Shown: positions 1 through 9,923 of the stretch, piece after piece
Position numbering within the stretch: the stretch's first letter is position 1
Layout: every line of letters starts with the position of its first letter
NCBI GenBank assembly: GCA_016790475.1
Contig: JAEUOX010000070.1
Location: forward strand, 1 to 56,449
Source of the DNA: Rhodoferax sp.
GTDB lineage: Bacteria > Pseudomonadota > Gammaproteobacteria > Burkholderiales > Burkholderiaceae_C
Length of the DNA stretch: 56,449 nucleotides
Direction of reading: 5' to 3'
Made by a program: the position numbers and the translations under genes
The notes under the pieces: model-generated
The model's input: only the letters and a program-made list of their open reading frames with translations
Databases searched by the model: none
What the model was told of the DNA's origin: nothing

Positions 1-195
1 GCCGGACAGCGCCAGCTCCGGCGGTTGCTCGGAGGCCATCGCCGCCAGCGCGGCATGCCCGTCGGCCGGGCGCGATTGCACATAGACCAGGCTCGCACCG
101 AGGGCCACGACGGCCACGCCCAGGACGCCGACGGCGGCCCACAGGGGCTTGGTATTGACGGCGCCAGCCGGCAGGGTGTTCACGCTTGCGTTCAT
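1..195 (-). CDS. Membrane-anchored protein, N-terminal fragment
   Basis: Only the first 65 residues are inside the window; the gene runs off the left edge. The ATG at 195 has a strong AAGGAG Shine-Dalgarno about 8 bases upstream. The protein starts MNASVNTLPAGAV and has one hydrophobic segment at about residues 18-39, followed by a polar alanine-rich stretch (SRPADGHAAL). This looks like a signal anchor or uncleaved signal with the bulk of the protein outside the cytoplasm, or an anti-sigma-type membrane protein. The fragment is too short to assign a family. It lies downstream of msrA on the same strand with a 182-base gap (196-377) in which I see nothing else, so co-transcription is possible but unproven. 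Confidence 0.7.
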   Translation of the reverse strand, partial: MNASVNTLPAGAVNTKPLWAAVGVLGVAVVALGASLVYVQSRPADGHAALAAMASEQPPELALSG

Positions 196-377
196 GTCTT
201 CGACTCCTTGGAAAAACGCCCTCCGCCAGGCATCGGCGGAGGACGGGTCCAAAGGTACCCAGGACATGTTGCATTTCCTGTGCTGCTTTGTAACGCCCGG
301 TAAGGCGCGCGTGACAACGCGGCCCATTTGCGTACAAATTCACGCTCCGGCAGGCCGAAGCGACGGTCTGCGGGCCC

Positions 378-887
378 TCAGGCCGTGGCGCGCCGCGGCA
401 GCACCCAGTCCGGGCGCGGGTAGTGGCAGGTGTAGCCGTTCGGGATGCGCTCCAGGTAGTCCTGGTGCTCCGGCTCGGCCTGCCAGAAGTCGCCGGCCGG
501 CTCCAGCTCGGTGACGACGCGGCCGGGCCACAGGCCGGAGGCGTTCACGTCGGCGATCGTGTCCAGCGCGACCTGGCGCTGGGCTTCGGACAGGTGGTAG
601 ATCGCGGAGCGGTAGGACATGCCCCGGTCGTTGCCCTGCCGGTTGGGCGTGGTCGGGTCGTGGATCTGGAAGAAGAACTCCAGCAGCCGGCGGTAGCTCA
701 GCACCGCCGGGTCGAAGAAGATCTCGATGCCCTCGGCATGGGTGCCGTGGTTGCGGTAGGTGGCCTGCGGCACATCGCCGCCGGTGTAGCCGACGCGCGT
801 GCGCTGCACGCCGGGCAGCTTGCGGATCAGATCCTGCATGCCCCAGAAGCAACCCCCTGCCAGAACGGCACGTTCCAGTGTGGCCAT
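378..887 (-). CDS. msrA: Peptide-methionine (S)-S-oxide reductase MsrA
   Basis: A 169-residue protein, normal length for a single-domain MsrA, which reduces the S-epimer of methionine sulfoxide in oxidised proteins using thioredoxin. The catalytic GCFWG motif lies at residues 12-16, with Cys13 the nucleophile, followed by the family blocks GYTGG and [12 protein letters not shown] second cysteine near the C-terminus ([10 protein letters not shown]) may resolve the disulfide. The ATG at 887 has a GGAG ribosome site (AAGGAGTTTCGCC). It follows the alpha-glucosidase gene by 32 bases on the same strand and may be the last gene of that sugar operon, although its repair role is not specific to sugar use. 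Confidence 0.95.
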   Translation of the reverse strand: MATLERAVLAGGCFWGMQDLIRKLPGVQRTRVGYTGGDVPQATYRNHGTHAEGIEIFFDPAVLSYRRLLEFFFQIHDPTTPNRQGNDRGMSYRSAIYHLSEAQRQVALDTIADVNASGLWPGRVVTELEPAGDFWQAEPEHQDYLERIPNGYTCHYPRPDWVLPRRATA

Positions 888-919
888 GGCGAAACTCCTT
901 GCAAAACGGTGGAATCGGA

Positions 920-3042
920 TCAGCCGAAGCGCCGCACCCCTGTCACCGGATCGTCGTGCTGCGCGCGGCCGCTGCTGCGCTCGGCCACCGGAATCGCGGC
1001 GCCGGCGCGGGCGAACAGCGGCAGTGTATCCAGTGGCGCGCTGACCGTGTGCGTCGTGCCGGCGGCAAAGCGCTGGCCGGTGGCAAAGTCGAACCAGGCC
1101 TCCGGCCCGCGCGGGAGATAGACGGTGCGGGTGGTGGCGCTGGCATCCAGCACCGGGGCCACCAGCAACGCGTCACCGAGCATGAACTCGTCGCAGTCGG
1201 CGTAGCAGGTCTCGTCGTCCGGGAAGTCGTAGAAGGTCGGCCGGATGATCGGCCGGTGCAGCGTGTGTGCCTGCTCGAACAGCGACCACAGGTAGGGCAT
1301 CAGCAGGTAGCGCAGCCGGATCGCGGCCGCCACCTGCGGCGTGACGGAAGGATGCAGCCAGGGCACGTTGGTCGTGCCGTCGGCCTTCCAGGAGTTCATC
1401 ACCATGCGCGGGTTCAGGCAGCAGGCCTGTACCCAGCGCACGAACAGCTCCGGCCCGGGCACCGGGCCGGCAAAGCCGCCGACGTCGTGGCCGATGTTGA
1501 ACATGCCGGAAAGGCTCATCTGCAGGCCGGTGCGCAGGTTCCAGCGCACCGTCTCCCAGCTGGTGGTGTTGTCGCCGGTCCAGGTCTGCGCATAACGCTG
1601 CAGGCCCGGCGGGCCGGCCCGCGTGACGGAATACACCGGCTCCGCGCTGCCCGGGGCATGCGCCTGCTGGGCCTCGAAGCTGGCGCGCGTCATCAGCAGG
1701 CCGTGCAGTGGCCGCGAGCGGTGCATCGCCAGCGGCTGGCCGAAGCCGTGGCAGCGGGCGTCGTCGTCCATGACCGCGTATTCGTTGTTGTCGTTCCAGC
1801 CGACATCGATGCCGAAATCCAGCACCTGGCTCTTCAGGCTGTGCTGCCACCAGGCCACCACCGCCGGCTGCGTGAAGTCCAGGTGGGAGCCCACGCCGTC
1901 CCAGAACTGCTCGATGACCGGCTGCCGGGTGTGGGCGTCATGGATGAAGCCGCCCTGGCCGCGCACCTCCTCGAAGGCCGGGTGGTCGTCCAGCAGGCAG
2001 GGCTTCAGGTTGGCCACCAGACGCATGCCGCTGCGCTGGAAGCGCGCATTGAGCGTCTTCGGATCCGGGAACTTGCTCTGGTTCCAGGTGAAGACATAGC
2101 GCCGCTTGCCGCGCGACGAATAGCCCGAGCCGTAATGGAAGCTGGAGCAGGGGATGCCCTTGGACTCGATGTGCGTGATGAAGCTGTCGAGTTGCTGCTG
2201 CGCGTCGGCGGCGTCGGCCAGGCCCATGGCGGTCTGCGCGAACCCGAGGGACCAGCGCGGCGGCAGGTGCGTGCCGCCGATCAGGCGCACGAACTGCGCG
2301 ATGACCTCACCCGGCGTCGCGCCGGCCATCAGGTAGTAGTCCAGGTCGCCGTCGTCGATCTCGACATAACGGAACAGGTCGTGGTAGTTGTCGTGCTCGC
2401 AGCCCAGGTCGAAGGTGCAGGCGCACAGGGTGTCGTAGTAGATGCCGGTCCAGCCGCCCCCCGGCGCGCGCGTCAGCACGAAGGGCCAGTGCTTGTACAG
2501 CGGGTCGCCGTTCTTCGGGTCGTAGCCCAGCGAGTCCAGCGCCAGCGTGCGCAGCCGCCGGCCGTGCAGGTTCAGCGGCCCGGTCTTGTCACCCAGGCCG
2601 TAGTAGCGCTCGGCCCGGTCGCGTTGCAGGTAGTGGCGAACGGCGCCGGTGCGCGGGCTGGTGAAGTAGGCGGAGGTGCCGCGATCTTCCGCCAGCAGGC
2701 GGCCCGCGCCATCGGACCAGCGCAGCTGCAGCGGATCCAGCCGCAGCGTGACGGACAGCGCGCCGGTGTCCAGCGTCCAGTGGTCTTGCGCGTGGGCAAA
2801 ACGGGCCGTCGGCCGGCTGAATCCCTGCAGGTCATCGCGGTCGCGGCCTTCCCAGGGAACATCCGGCCCGGGCTGCGGTGCGATGGCCCAGGTGCGGGCC
2901 TCCCGGTAGCCACCGGCCGGGCGCAGGCGCACCCGCATCAGCGTGGGCTCCAGCACCTGGACCTGGAAGTGGGCGCCGTCCTGCAGCGCCAGATCGATGC
3001 CGTGGCCGTCGGCATGCGTCACGCGGGCGCCGTGCAGCGGCT

Positions 3043-3046
<4 letters not shown>
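920..3046 (-). CDS. Glycoside hydrolase family 31 alpha-glucosidase
   Basis: A 708-residue GH31 enzyme, likely cytoplasmic because no signal peptide is visible. It should hydrolyse terminal alpha-linked glucose or xylose from oligosaccharides. The GH31 signature is present as [10 protein letters not shown], placing the nucleophile at Asp419, and the acid/base is probably Asp492 in WTGDN. The N-terminal 200 residues fit the usual beta-sandwich domain. The start is taken as GTG at 3046 because it overlaps the TGA of the upstream ATPase gene (GTGA), a classic translational coupling, and the homologous N-terminus begins there. It is the fifth gene of a leftward operon with a sugar ABC importer, so it probably cleaves the imported oligosaccharide. 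GH31 also contains alpha-xylosidases and sulfoquinovosidases, so the exact substrate is open. Confidence 0.92.
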
Positions 3047-4071
<1,025 letters not shown>

Positions 4072-4096
4072 GGTCGTGTCCTGGCAAGAGGGGCGG

Positions 4097-5146
4097 TCAT
4101 TTCACGCCGGCGCTGGCGATGCCGGTCGTGATGTATTTCTGCAGGAAGGCGAACACCAGCGTGATCGGCACCAGCGTGATCACCGTCATCGCCAGCAGGT
4201 AGTGCCACTGGGTGTTCAGCTCGCCCTGGAAGGAGTTGAGCGCCAGCTGCAGCGTGAAGAACTCCGACTTGGACAGCACGATCAGCGGCAGCAGGAAGTC
4301 GTTCCAGCGCCACATCACCGAGAAGATCGCCAACACCGCCAGGGCCGGCGCGGCCAGCGGCAGGATGATCTTCCAGTAGATGCGCCATTCGCTGGCGTGG
4401 TCCATCCGCGCGGCCTCCAGCAGTTCGTCCGGGATCGTCAGCATGTACTGGCGCAGCAGGAACACGCCGGTGGGTGTGGCGATGGCCGGCAGGATCACGC
4501 CCCACAGGCTGTTGAGCAGGCCCACGGTGTTGATGACCAGGAACACCGGCACCAGGATGATGGTCGGCGGGATCATCAGCGTCGCGATGATCAGCAGGAA
4601 CACCGCCTTCTGCCCGCGGAACTGGTACTTGGACAGCGCGAACGCGGCCATCGAGTTGATCAGCAGCGTCAGCAGCGTGGCCACGACGGTGATGAAGACG
4701 CTGTTCCACAGGTAGCGGCCGAAGCTGAACTTCCCGAACAGATCGGTGTAGTTGCTGCTCGCGAACTTCAGCTCGTTGACCGGCTTGCGGTCGTTGATGT
4801 TGACGCGGATCTCCTGCTCCGGGCGGGCCGGGTCGACCATCGTCGCCATGATGCCGATGCGCCGGACCTGCGCCATCTCGCGCGTCTGGCCGTCTTCCAG
4901 CTTGGTCAGGAACAGCGGCAGCGGCTTCTCGTGCCCCGGCACCGTGACCGCCTTCTGGCTGTACGGCAGGAAGGTCGGCGGGAACTGGCTGATCGCGCTT
5001 TCGGTCTTCAGCGAGGACATGACCAGCCAGACGATCGGCGCGAACATCGTGAACAGGCCCACCAGCAGGTAGGCATAACTGAGCCAGTCGGTCCAGTCGA
5101 GCCGGCCGCGGCCGTGCGTGCGGGTGAGGAACTTCACGAGCGCCAT
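4097..5146 (-). CDS. Carbohydrate ABC transporter permease (MalG type)
   Basis: A 349-residue inner-membrane permease of the CUT1 family with six predicted membrane segments. The cytoplasmic coupling helix that docks on the ATPase is clear as EAARMDHASEWRIYWKIILP. After the first membrane segment (about residues 25-45) there is an unusually long periplasmic loop of roughly 85 residues (up to about residue 125) with many charged residues; this loop makes the protein longer than the typical 280 residues, as in MalG-like proteins for larger oligosaccharides. It starts four bases after the partner permease and is certainly co-transcribed with it. Confidence 0.93.
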   Translation of the reverse strand: MALVKFLTRTHGRGRLDWTDWLSYAYLLVGLFTMFAPIVWLVMSSLKTESAISQFPPTFLPYSQKAVTVPGHEKPLPLFLTKLEDGQTREMAQVRRIGIMATMVDPARPEQEIRVNINDRKPVNELKFASSNYTDLFGKFSFGRYLWNSVFITVVATLLTLLINSMAAFALSKYQFRGQKAVFLLIIATLMIPPTIILVPVFLVINTVGLLNSLWGVILPAIATPTGVFLLRQYMLTIPDELLEAARMDHASEWRIYWKIILPLAAPALAVLAIFSVMWRWNDFLLPLIVLSKSEFFTLQLALNSFQGELNTQWHYLLAMTVITLVPITLVFAFLQKYITTGIASAGVK

Positions 5147-5150
5147 GGTG

Positions 5151-6140
<990 letters not shown>

Positions 6141-6149
6141 GGCAGTGTC

Positions 6150-7427
6150 TTACTTTTGGGCCTGCTTGACCGCATCCGCCATGTCGGCGGCGATCTTGGT
6201 CATGGCCTCGTCGGTGCTCATCTCGCCAACGATGGCCTGCGTGACGCGGGTCACCGTGGGCAGCATGATGGCGCGGTTGAAGCGGTAGCCCTGGAACTGG
6301 TAGGCCGCGGGTGCGAGGTTGGCCACGCCGGCGCTGAAGGTGCCCAGCGCGGCGCGCGCGGCCGGTGTGGCGGTGGTGTAGTTCACGCCCTTCTTGGCCA
6401 GGCCGGCATGGGCCGGGATGTTCTCGGTCTTGGCGGTGAACTCGGCGTAGTTCGCCTCCTGCGCCATGAAGTCCAGGAACATGCCGACTTCCTTCGGCGA
6501 CTTGCTGGTCTTCAGGGCCACCCAGGCCGCGCCACCGGGGATGCCAGTGCAGGCGGCCGGGCCGCAGGGATTGGGCACGGCGACCCAGTCGAAGGCGTTG
6601 CCGATGTCCTTCTGCAGCCGGTTGATCTGCCAGGAGCCCGACAGCACCATCGCGACGCGGCCGTTCTTGAACTCGCCGATCGAGTCGGCATACGTGGAGC
6701 CGCCGGAGCCGCCCCAGACCTCCTTCAGCATCGCGCCATCCTTGTGCCAGCTGACGAACTTGCTGACGGCCGTCTTGTAGCCGTCGTCGATGACGAGCTC
6801 GCCCTTGGCGTCGAAGATCTTGGCGCCATAGCTGATGGCCGGGCCGGCAAAGCGGTGGCCGGAGCGGTCCCAGGCCAGCGCAGCCTGCGTCTGGGTGGCC
6901 TTGGACACCTTGCGGGCGGCCTCGACCCATTCGTCCCAGGTGGCCTTCGGGCCGGGCATCGGGACCTTGGCCTGCTCGAACAGCGTCTTGTTGACGAACG
7001 GGCCGGTCATCGTGAGCTGCGACATGAAGCCGTAGATGCCCTTGTCGGTGGCGCTGGGGCGCAGCCAGGGCAGCGTGCTGCCGAAGTTGGCCTCCCAGTA
7101 GGCGCGGTCCTTCACATGGGCGCTGATGTCCAGGTAGTACTTCGACAGGCCGCCGAGGTCGGTCACGCGGGCGATGTCCGGGCCCTGGCCGGCGGCCAGC
7201 TGCACCGGCAACTGCTCGACGATGGTCTTGTAGGGAACGACGTCCAGGATGACCTTGGTACCGGGGTTCGCGGCCTCGAACTTCTTGGCCAGCTCGGCGG
7301 TGACGTTGCACTCGATGCCGTCCTGGTAGCACATGACGCGGATGTCGGCAGCCTGGGCTGCGAGCGGGGCCAGAACGATGGCCGCGGCGACGGCGGTCAG
7401 GCGGGTTGCGGAAACACGGGATACCAT
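6150..7427 (-). CDS. Sugar ABC transporter substrate-binding protein
   Basis: A 425-residue periplasmic binding protein of the MalE-like cluster. It has a Sec signal peptide at residues 1-26 (VAAAIVLAPLAAQA, cleavage before ADIRVMCYQDG). The typical binding-protein blocks are visible, including AAGQGPDIARVTDLGG, MTGPFVNKTLFEQAKVPMP and GSWQINRL. Cysteine pairs (MCYQDGIEC and PCGPAACTG) are probably disulfides. It is the first gene of the leftward operon SBP-permease-permease-ATPase-GH31-msrA. The ATG at 7427 follows AAGGAG by six bases, and the promoter should lie in 7428-7518. The sugar bound cannot be read from sequence; the GH31 enzyme suggests an alpha-linked oligosaccharide. Confidence 0.93.
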   Translation of the reverse strand: MVSRVSATRLTAVAAAIVLAPLAAQAADIRVMCYQDGIECNVTAELAKKFEAANPGTKVILDVVPYKTIVEQLPVQLAAGQGPDIARVTDLGGLSKYYLDISAHVKDRAYWEANFGSTLPWLRPSATDKGIYGFMSQLTMTGPFVNKTLFEQAKVPMPGPKATWDEWVEAARKVSKATQTQAALAWDRSGHRFAGPAISYGAKIFDAKGELVIDDGYKTAVSKFVSWHKDGAMLKEVWGGSGGSTYADSIGEFKNGRVAMVLSGSWQINRLQKDIGNAFDWVAVPNPCGPAACTGIPGGAAWVALKTSKSPKEVGMFLDFMAQEANYAEFTAKTENIPAHAGLAKKGVNYTTATPAARAALGTFSAGVANLAPAAYQFQGYRFNRAIMLPTVTRVTQAIVGEMSTDEAMTKIAADMADAVKQAQK

Positions 7428-7512
7428 GGTCAGCTCCTTCAGAGAGGGGGGTTTGGTTGGCGCCGATCGTAGGGCAAAAGAGTGGTTTCCCTCCTATGGT
7501 TTTTACCGATCG

Positions 7513-7524
7513 ATTCATATGAAT
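7513..7524. promoter_or_regulatory. 12-bp palindrome over a start codon
   Basis: ATTCATATGAAT is a perfect palindrome whose centre contains the ATG (7519) of the CE15-like esterase gene. No good Shine-Dalgarno precedes this ATG. The palindrome could be an operator for a regulator of the divergent sugar genes or could be chance. Confidence 0.25.
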
Positions 7525-8574
7525 GACCTGCATGTCCAGCCGCTGGGGCCGGAAGATCTGCCCGCCTTGCGGGTGGCCTTGGACGGCCGATCTGTCACGG
7601 ACTCGTCCCAATGGCCGGCCCGTCGCGCCGAGCTGCGGTCGCTGTGTGTGCCGCCGGTCTACGGCGCCTTCCCGGCGCTGCCGAAGCAGGTCCGCTGCGA
7701 GATGCTGCACCAGGCGACGGTGCGTGCGATGGAGGATGCGCGGCTGTGGAGTTGCCGGGTGCTGGCGGACGGCGCACCCGTGTGCCTGATGCGGGTGTTC
7801 CTGCCGGCCAGTGGCGGGCCGCACCCGGTCGTGCTGCATGGCGACGGCTGCTGGCACACCGCGACCGATGGGGTGATCGCGGACCTGCTGCGCCGGGGCT
7901 ATGCGTTCGCGCAATTCAACCGGGTCGAGATCGCGCCCGACATGCCCGGACCGCCGCGGCCGGTGGCCGCACTGGCGGCCTGGGCCTGGGGCTACCACCG
8001 TGCGGTGGACGCGCTGTGCCAGCTGGAGGCGCTGGACGCCACCCGGATCGCGGTGGTGGGCCATTCGCGGGGTGGCAAGGCGGCGCTGCTCGCCGGCGCG
8101 ACCGACGAGCGCATTGCGCTGACCAGCGCGAACAACTCCGGCGCCGGCGGGGCCGGCTGCTGGCGCGGTGGCACAACCGGGGCCGAGACCCTGGCCGACA
8201 TCACGCGGGTCTTCGGGTACTGGTTCGCGCCGGCGCTGGCGCAGTGGGCCGGGCGGGAGGCGACGCTGCCCTTCGACCAGCATTTCCTGAAGGCGCTGGT
8301 CGCACCAAGGGCCCTGCTGACGACCGAGGCGCTGGGCGACCACTGGGCCAATCCGCAGGGGACCTGGGTCACGCACCAGGCGGCGCAGGCGGTGTTCGAC
8401 TGGCTCGGCGTGCCGCAGCAGCTCGCGATCCGCTACCGGGCCGGGGACCATGCCCATACGCCGGCGGACTGGGCGGCACTGCTGGATTTTGCGGATCACC
8501 TCTGGCGCGGCGCACCGCGCCCGGCAGGCCTGGGCGGGCCGCCCGATTCGCTGGACGGCCGCGGGCCGGGCTGA
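7519..8574 (+). CDS. CE15-like (glucuronoyl esterase-type) alpha/beta hydrolase
   Basis: A 351-residue alpha/beta hydrolase resembling carbohydrate esterase family 15. The nucleophile elbow GHSRGGKAAL gives Ser183, matching the family's G-[CH]-S-R-x-G-K. Further family blocks follow: TSANNSGAGGAG, VFGYWFAP, LPFDQHFLKALVAPRAL and DHWANPQG. The catalytic His is probably His311 or His313 in AGDHAHTPADW. CE15 enzymes cleave esters between 4-O-methyl-glucuronic acid and lignin alcohols. No signal peptide is present, so it should act inside the cell on imported oligomers, or its substrate differs. The ATG at 7519 is chosen over upstream in-frame starts because the promoter region lies there. It is divergent from the sugar ABC operon, 91 bases apart. 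Confidence 0.8.
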   Translation: MNDLHVQPLGPEDLPALRVALDGRSVTDSSQWPARRAELRSLCVPPVYGAFPALPKQVRCEMLHQATVRAMEDARLWSCRVLADGAPVCLMRVFLPASGGPHPVVLHGDGCWHTATDGVIADLLRRGYAFAQFNRVEIAPDMPGPPRPVAALAAWAWGYHRAVDALCQLEALDATRIAVVGHSRGGKAALLAGATDERIALTSANNSGAGGAGCWRGGTTGAETLADITRVFGYWFAPALAQWAGREATLPFDQHFLKALVAPRALLTTEALGDHWANPQGTWVTHQAAQAVFDWLGVPQQLAIRYRAGDHAHTPADWAALLDFADHLWRGAPRPAGLGGPPDSLDGRGPG

Positions 8575-8589
8575 GCCGGCCGAAGCGCC

Positions 8590-9153
8590 TCAGGAGCCGC
8601 GCAATCCGAAGCGCTGCATGTCGCGCCGCACATGGCGCATGTGCAGTGCCAGCCCAAGCTCGGCCATGTCGGCGCTGCTGCGGCCCAGGATGGCCTCGCA
8701 GCGCGGCAGGAACTCCGCCTCCTCGAAGCGGGCATGGGCGGTGTAGCGGCGCACCAGGTCCTCCACCGCAGCGGCGTCGACATCACCGGGCTGCCCTTGC
8801 GCCAGGCGGGCCAGCCCGGGCTGCAGCGTGGCCCACAGCTTCTCGATCGAGCGATGCTCCGCCGTCAGCTGTTCGACCAGATGCTGCACTTCATTGCGTT
8901 CCTTTCCGGCAGAGGCATGCGCCAGCACCGCGGGGAACAGGTCCTTCTCCTCGTCGGCATGGTGGCTGAACACGGCTTGCTGGAAGAACTGTTCGGTGTC
9001 CGCCGCGATCTCGCGGGCACGGGCCACCGCCGCCAGCAGGGCGGGCAGCTCACGCAGGCTCTGCAACTGGTTCACGATGCCCTTGTGGCATTCGGCGAAG
9101 CGCTCCAGCGGCTCTGCGTCGTCGACGCTGGTGGCGGGGGGGATGGGTTTCAT
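8590..9153 (-). CDS. Hemerythrin HHE-domain protein
   Basis: A 187-residue protein with a hemerythrin-type four-helix bundle. Ligand-type residues are spread as expected: H in AECHKGI (residue about 29), HHADEE (about 72), AEHRSIE (about 113) and YTAHARFEEAEFLP (about 148-155). Such proteins bind a di-iron centre and sense or bind O2 or NO, or aid repair of iron-sulfur clusters. The ATG at 9153 has a GGAG site eight bases upstream. An FNR-type box and matching -10 element lie upstream, implying induction when oxygen is low or NO is present. It is convergent with the CE15-like gene (15-base gap). Confidence 0.88.
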   Translation of the reverse strand: MKPIPPATSVDDAEPLERFAECHKGIVNQLQSLRELPALLAAVARAREIAADTEQFFQQAVFSHHADEEKDLFPAVLAHASAGKERNEVQHLVEQLTAEHRSIEKLWATLQPGLARLAQGQPGDVDAAAVEDLVRRYTAHARFEEAEFLPRCEAILGRSSADMAELGLALHMRHVRRDMQRFGLRGS

Positions 9154-9205
9154 GCTGGGTTCTCCGGAGTGGCGGCCGCGACACCCGCAGTGGGCTGGTG
9201 GCCGC

Positions 9206-9273
9206 AGAACCCAATATAGCGATGCCCGTCCGCCCTGGCTACCGCCACGCCATGCTCTGTTGATGTGCGTCAA
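9206..9273 (-). promoter_or_regulatory. FNR/Dnr-type promoter of the hemerythrin gene
   Basis: On the leftward strand a near-perfect FNR box lies at 9260-9273; read on the plus strand it is TTGATGTGCGTCAA against the consensus TTGAT-N4-ATCAA, nine of ten defined bases. A -10 hexamer TATATT lies at 9218-9213 and a weak -35 (TAGCCA) at 9241-9236 with a 17-base spacer. The inferred transcription start near 9206 puts the box centre at about -60, the class I position for FNR. The box is seen directly; the start site is inferred. Confidence 0.6.
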
Positions 9274-9299
9274 GCGCAGGCCGCACCGGCCCACCGGCA

Positions 9300-9923
9300 T
9301 CAGCCGTTCGGGCGCTCGGCGCCCAGCCGCAGCACCAGCTCCAGCCGGTTGGCCACGCCATGGTAGGCCAGCACCGAGGACACATACTCCTTGACGGTGT
9401 GGTCCGACAACCCCAGCTCCCGGGCGATCACCTTGTTCGCCGCGCCACGCTGCAGCAGGGCCTGCACCTGCTGCAGCCGCGGCGAGAGGCGCCGCTGCGG
9501 CGTGTCGGCGATCGACTGCCTGCGCAGCGCAGCGGCCATGTCCGGCGGTACATAGAAGGCCCCGCTCAGGATCTGCGCAAAGCCGTCGAGCACCAGCTCC
9601 GGATCGGCCGTCTTCGGGATGAAGCCGCGCGCACCGGCGGCCAGCGCGGTGCGTACCAGGTGGTGTTCCGGCTCGGCCGAGATCAGCACCGTGTGGTCGA
9701 TCCAGCGCGAATCGCACAGCTGCTGGAACAGCAGGTGCTGCGGGTCGTCGGGCAGGTGGATGTCCAGGAAGATCCAGTCCGGCGCCGGCAGCCGCTGCAG
9801 CGCCTCGCGCGCCTGCGCGGCCAGGTAGGCGCTCTCGACCCGCACGGACGGGCGGGTCGCGCGCAGCAGCGCCGCCAGCCCCTGGCAGGTCAGCGGATGG
9901 TCGTCGACGATCAGGATGTTCAT
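9300..9923 (-). CDS. LuxR/NarL-family response regulator
   Basis: A 207-residue two-component response regulator. The receiver domain (about residues 1-115) begins MNILIVDDHP with acidic residues at 7-8, the phosphorylation site is Asp54 (IFLDIHLP), and KTAD carries the conserved lysine. The C-terminal helix-turn-helix (about 142-200) reads LSPRLQQVQALL ... NKVIARELGLSDHTVKEYVSSVL, typical of the NarL/LuxR class. The ATG at 9923 overlaps the stop of the hybrid kinase gene (ATGA), so the two are translationally coupled and very likely form a cognate pair. The signal and targets are unknown; the divergent lipoprotein gene is the nearest candidate. Confidence 0.93.
   Translation of the reverse strand: MNILIVDDHPLTCQGLAALLRATRPSVRVESAYLAAQAREALQRLPAPDWIFLDIHLPDDPQHLLFQQLCDSRWIDHTVLISAEPEHHLVRTALAAGARGFIPKTADPELVLDGFAQILSGAFYVPPDMAAALRRQSIADTPQRRLSPRLQQVQALLQRGAANKVIARELGLSDHTVKEYVSSVLAYHGVANRLELVLRLGAERPNG

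Noticed and set aside
7333..7518. N-terminal extension of the CE15-like protein into the sugar-binding-protein gene
   Set aside because: It would overlap the divergent gene and its ribosome site and adds no family sequence.
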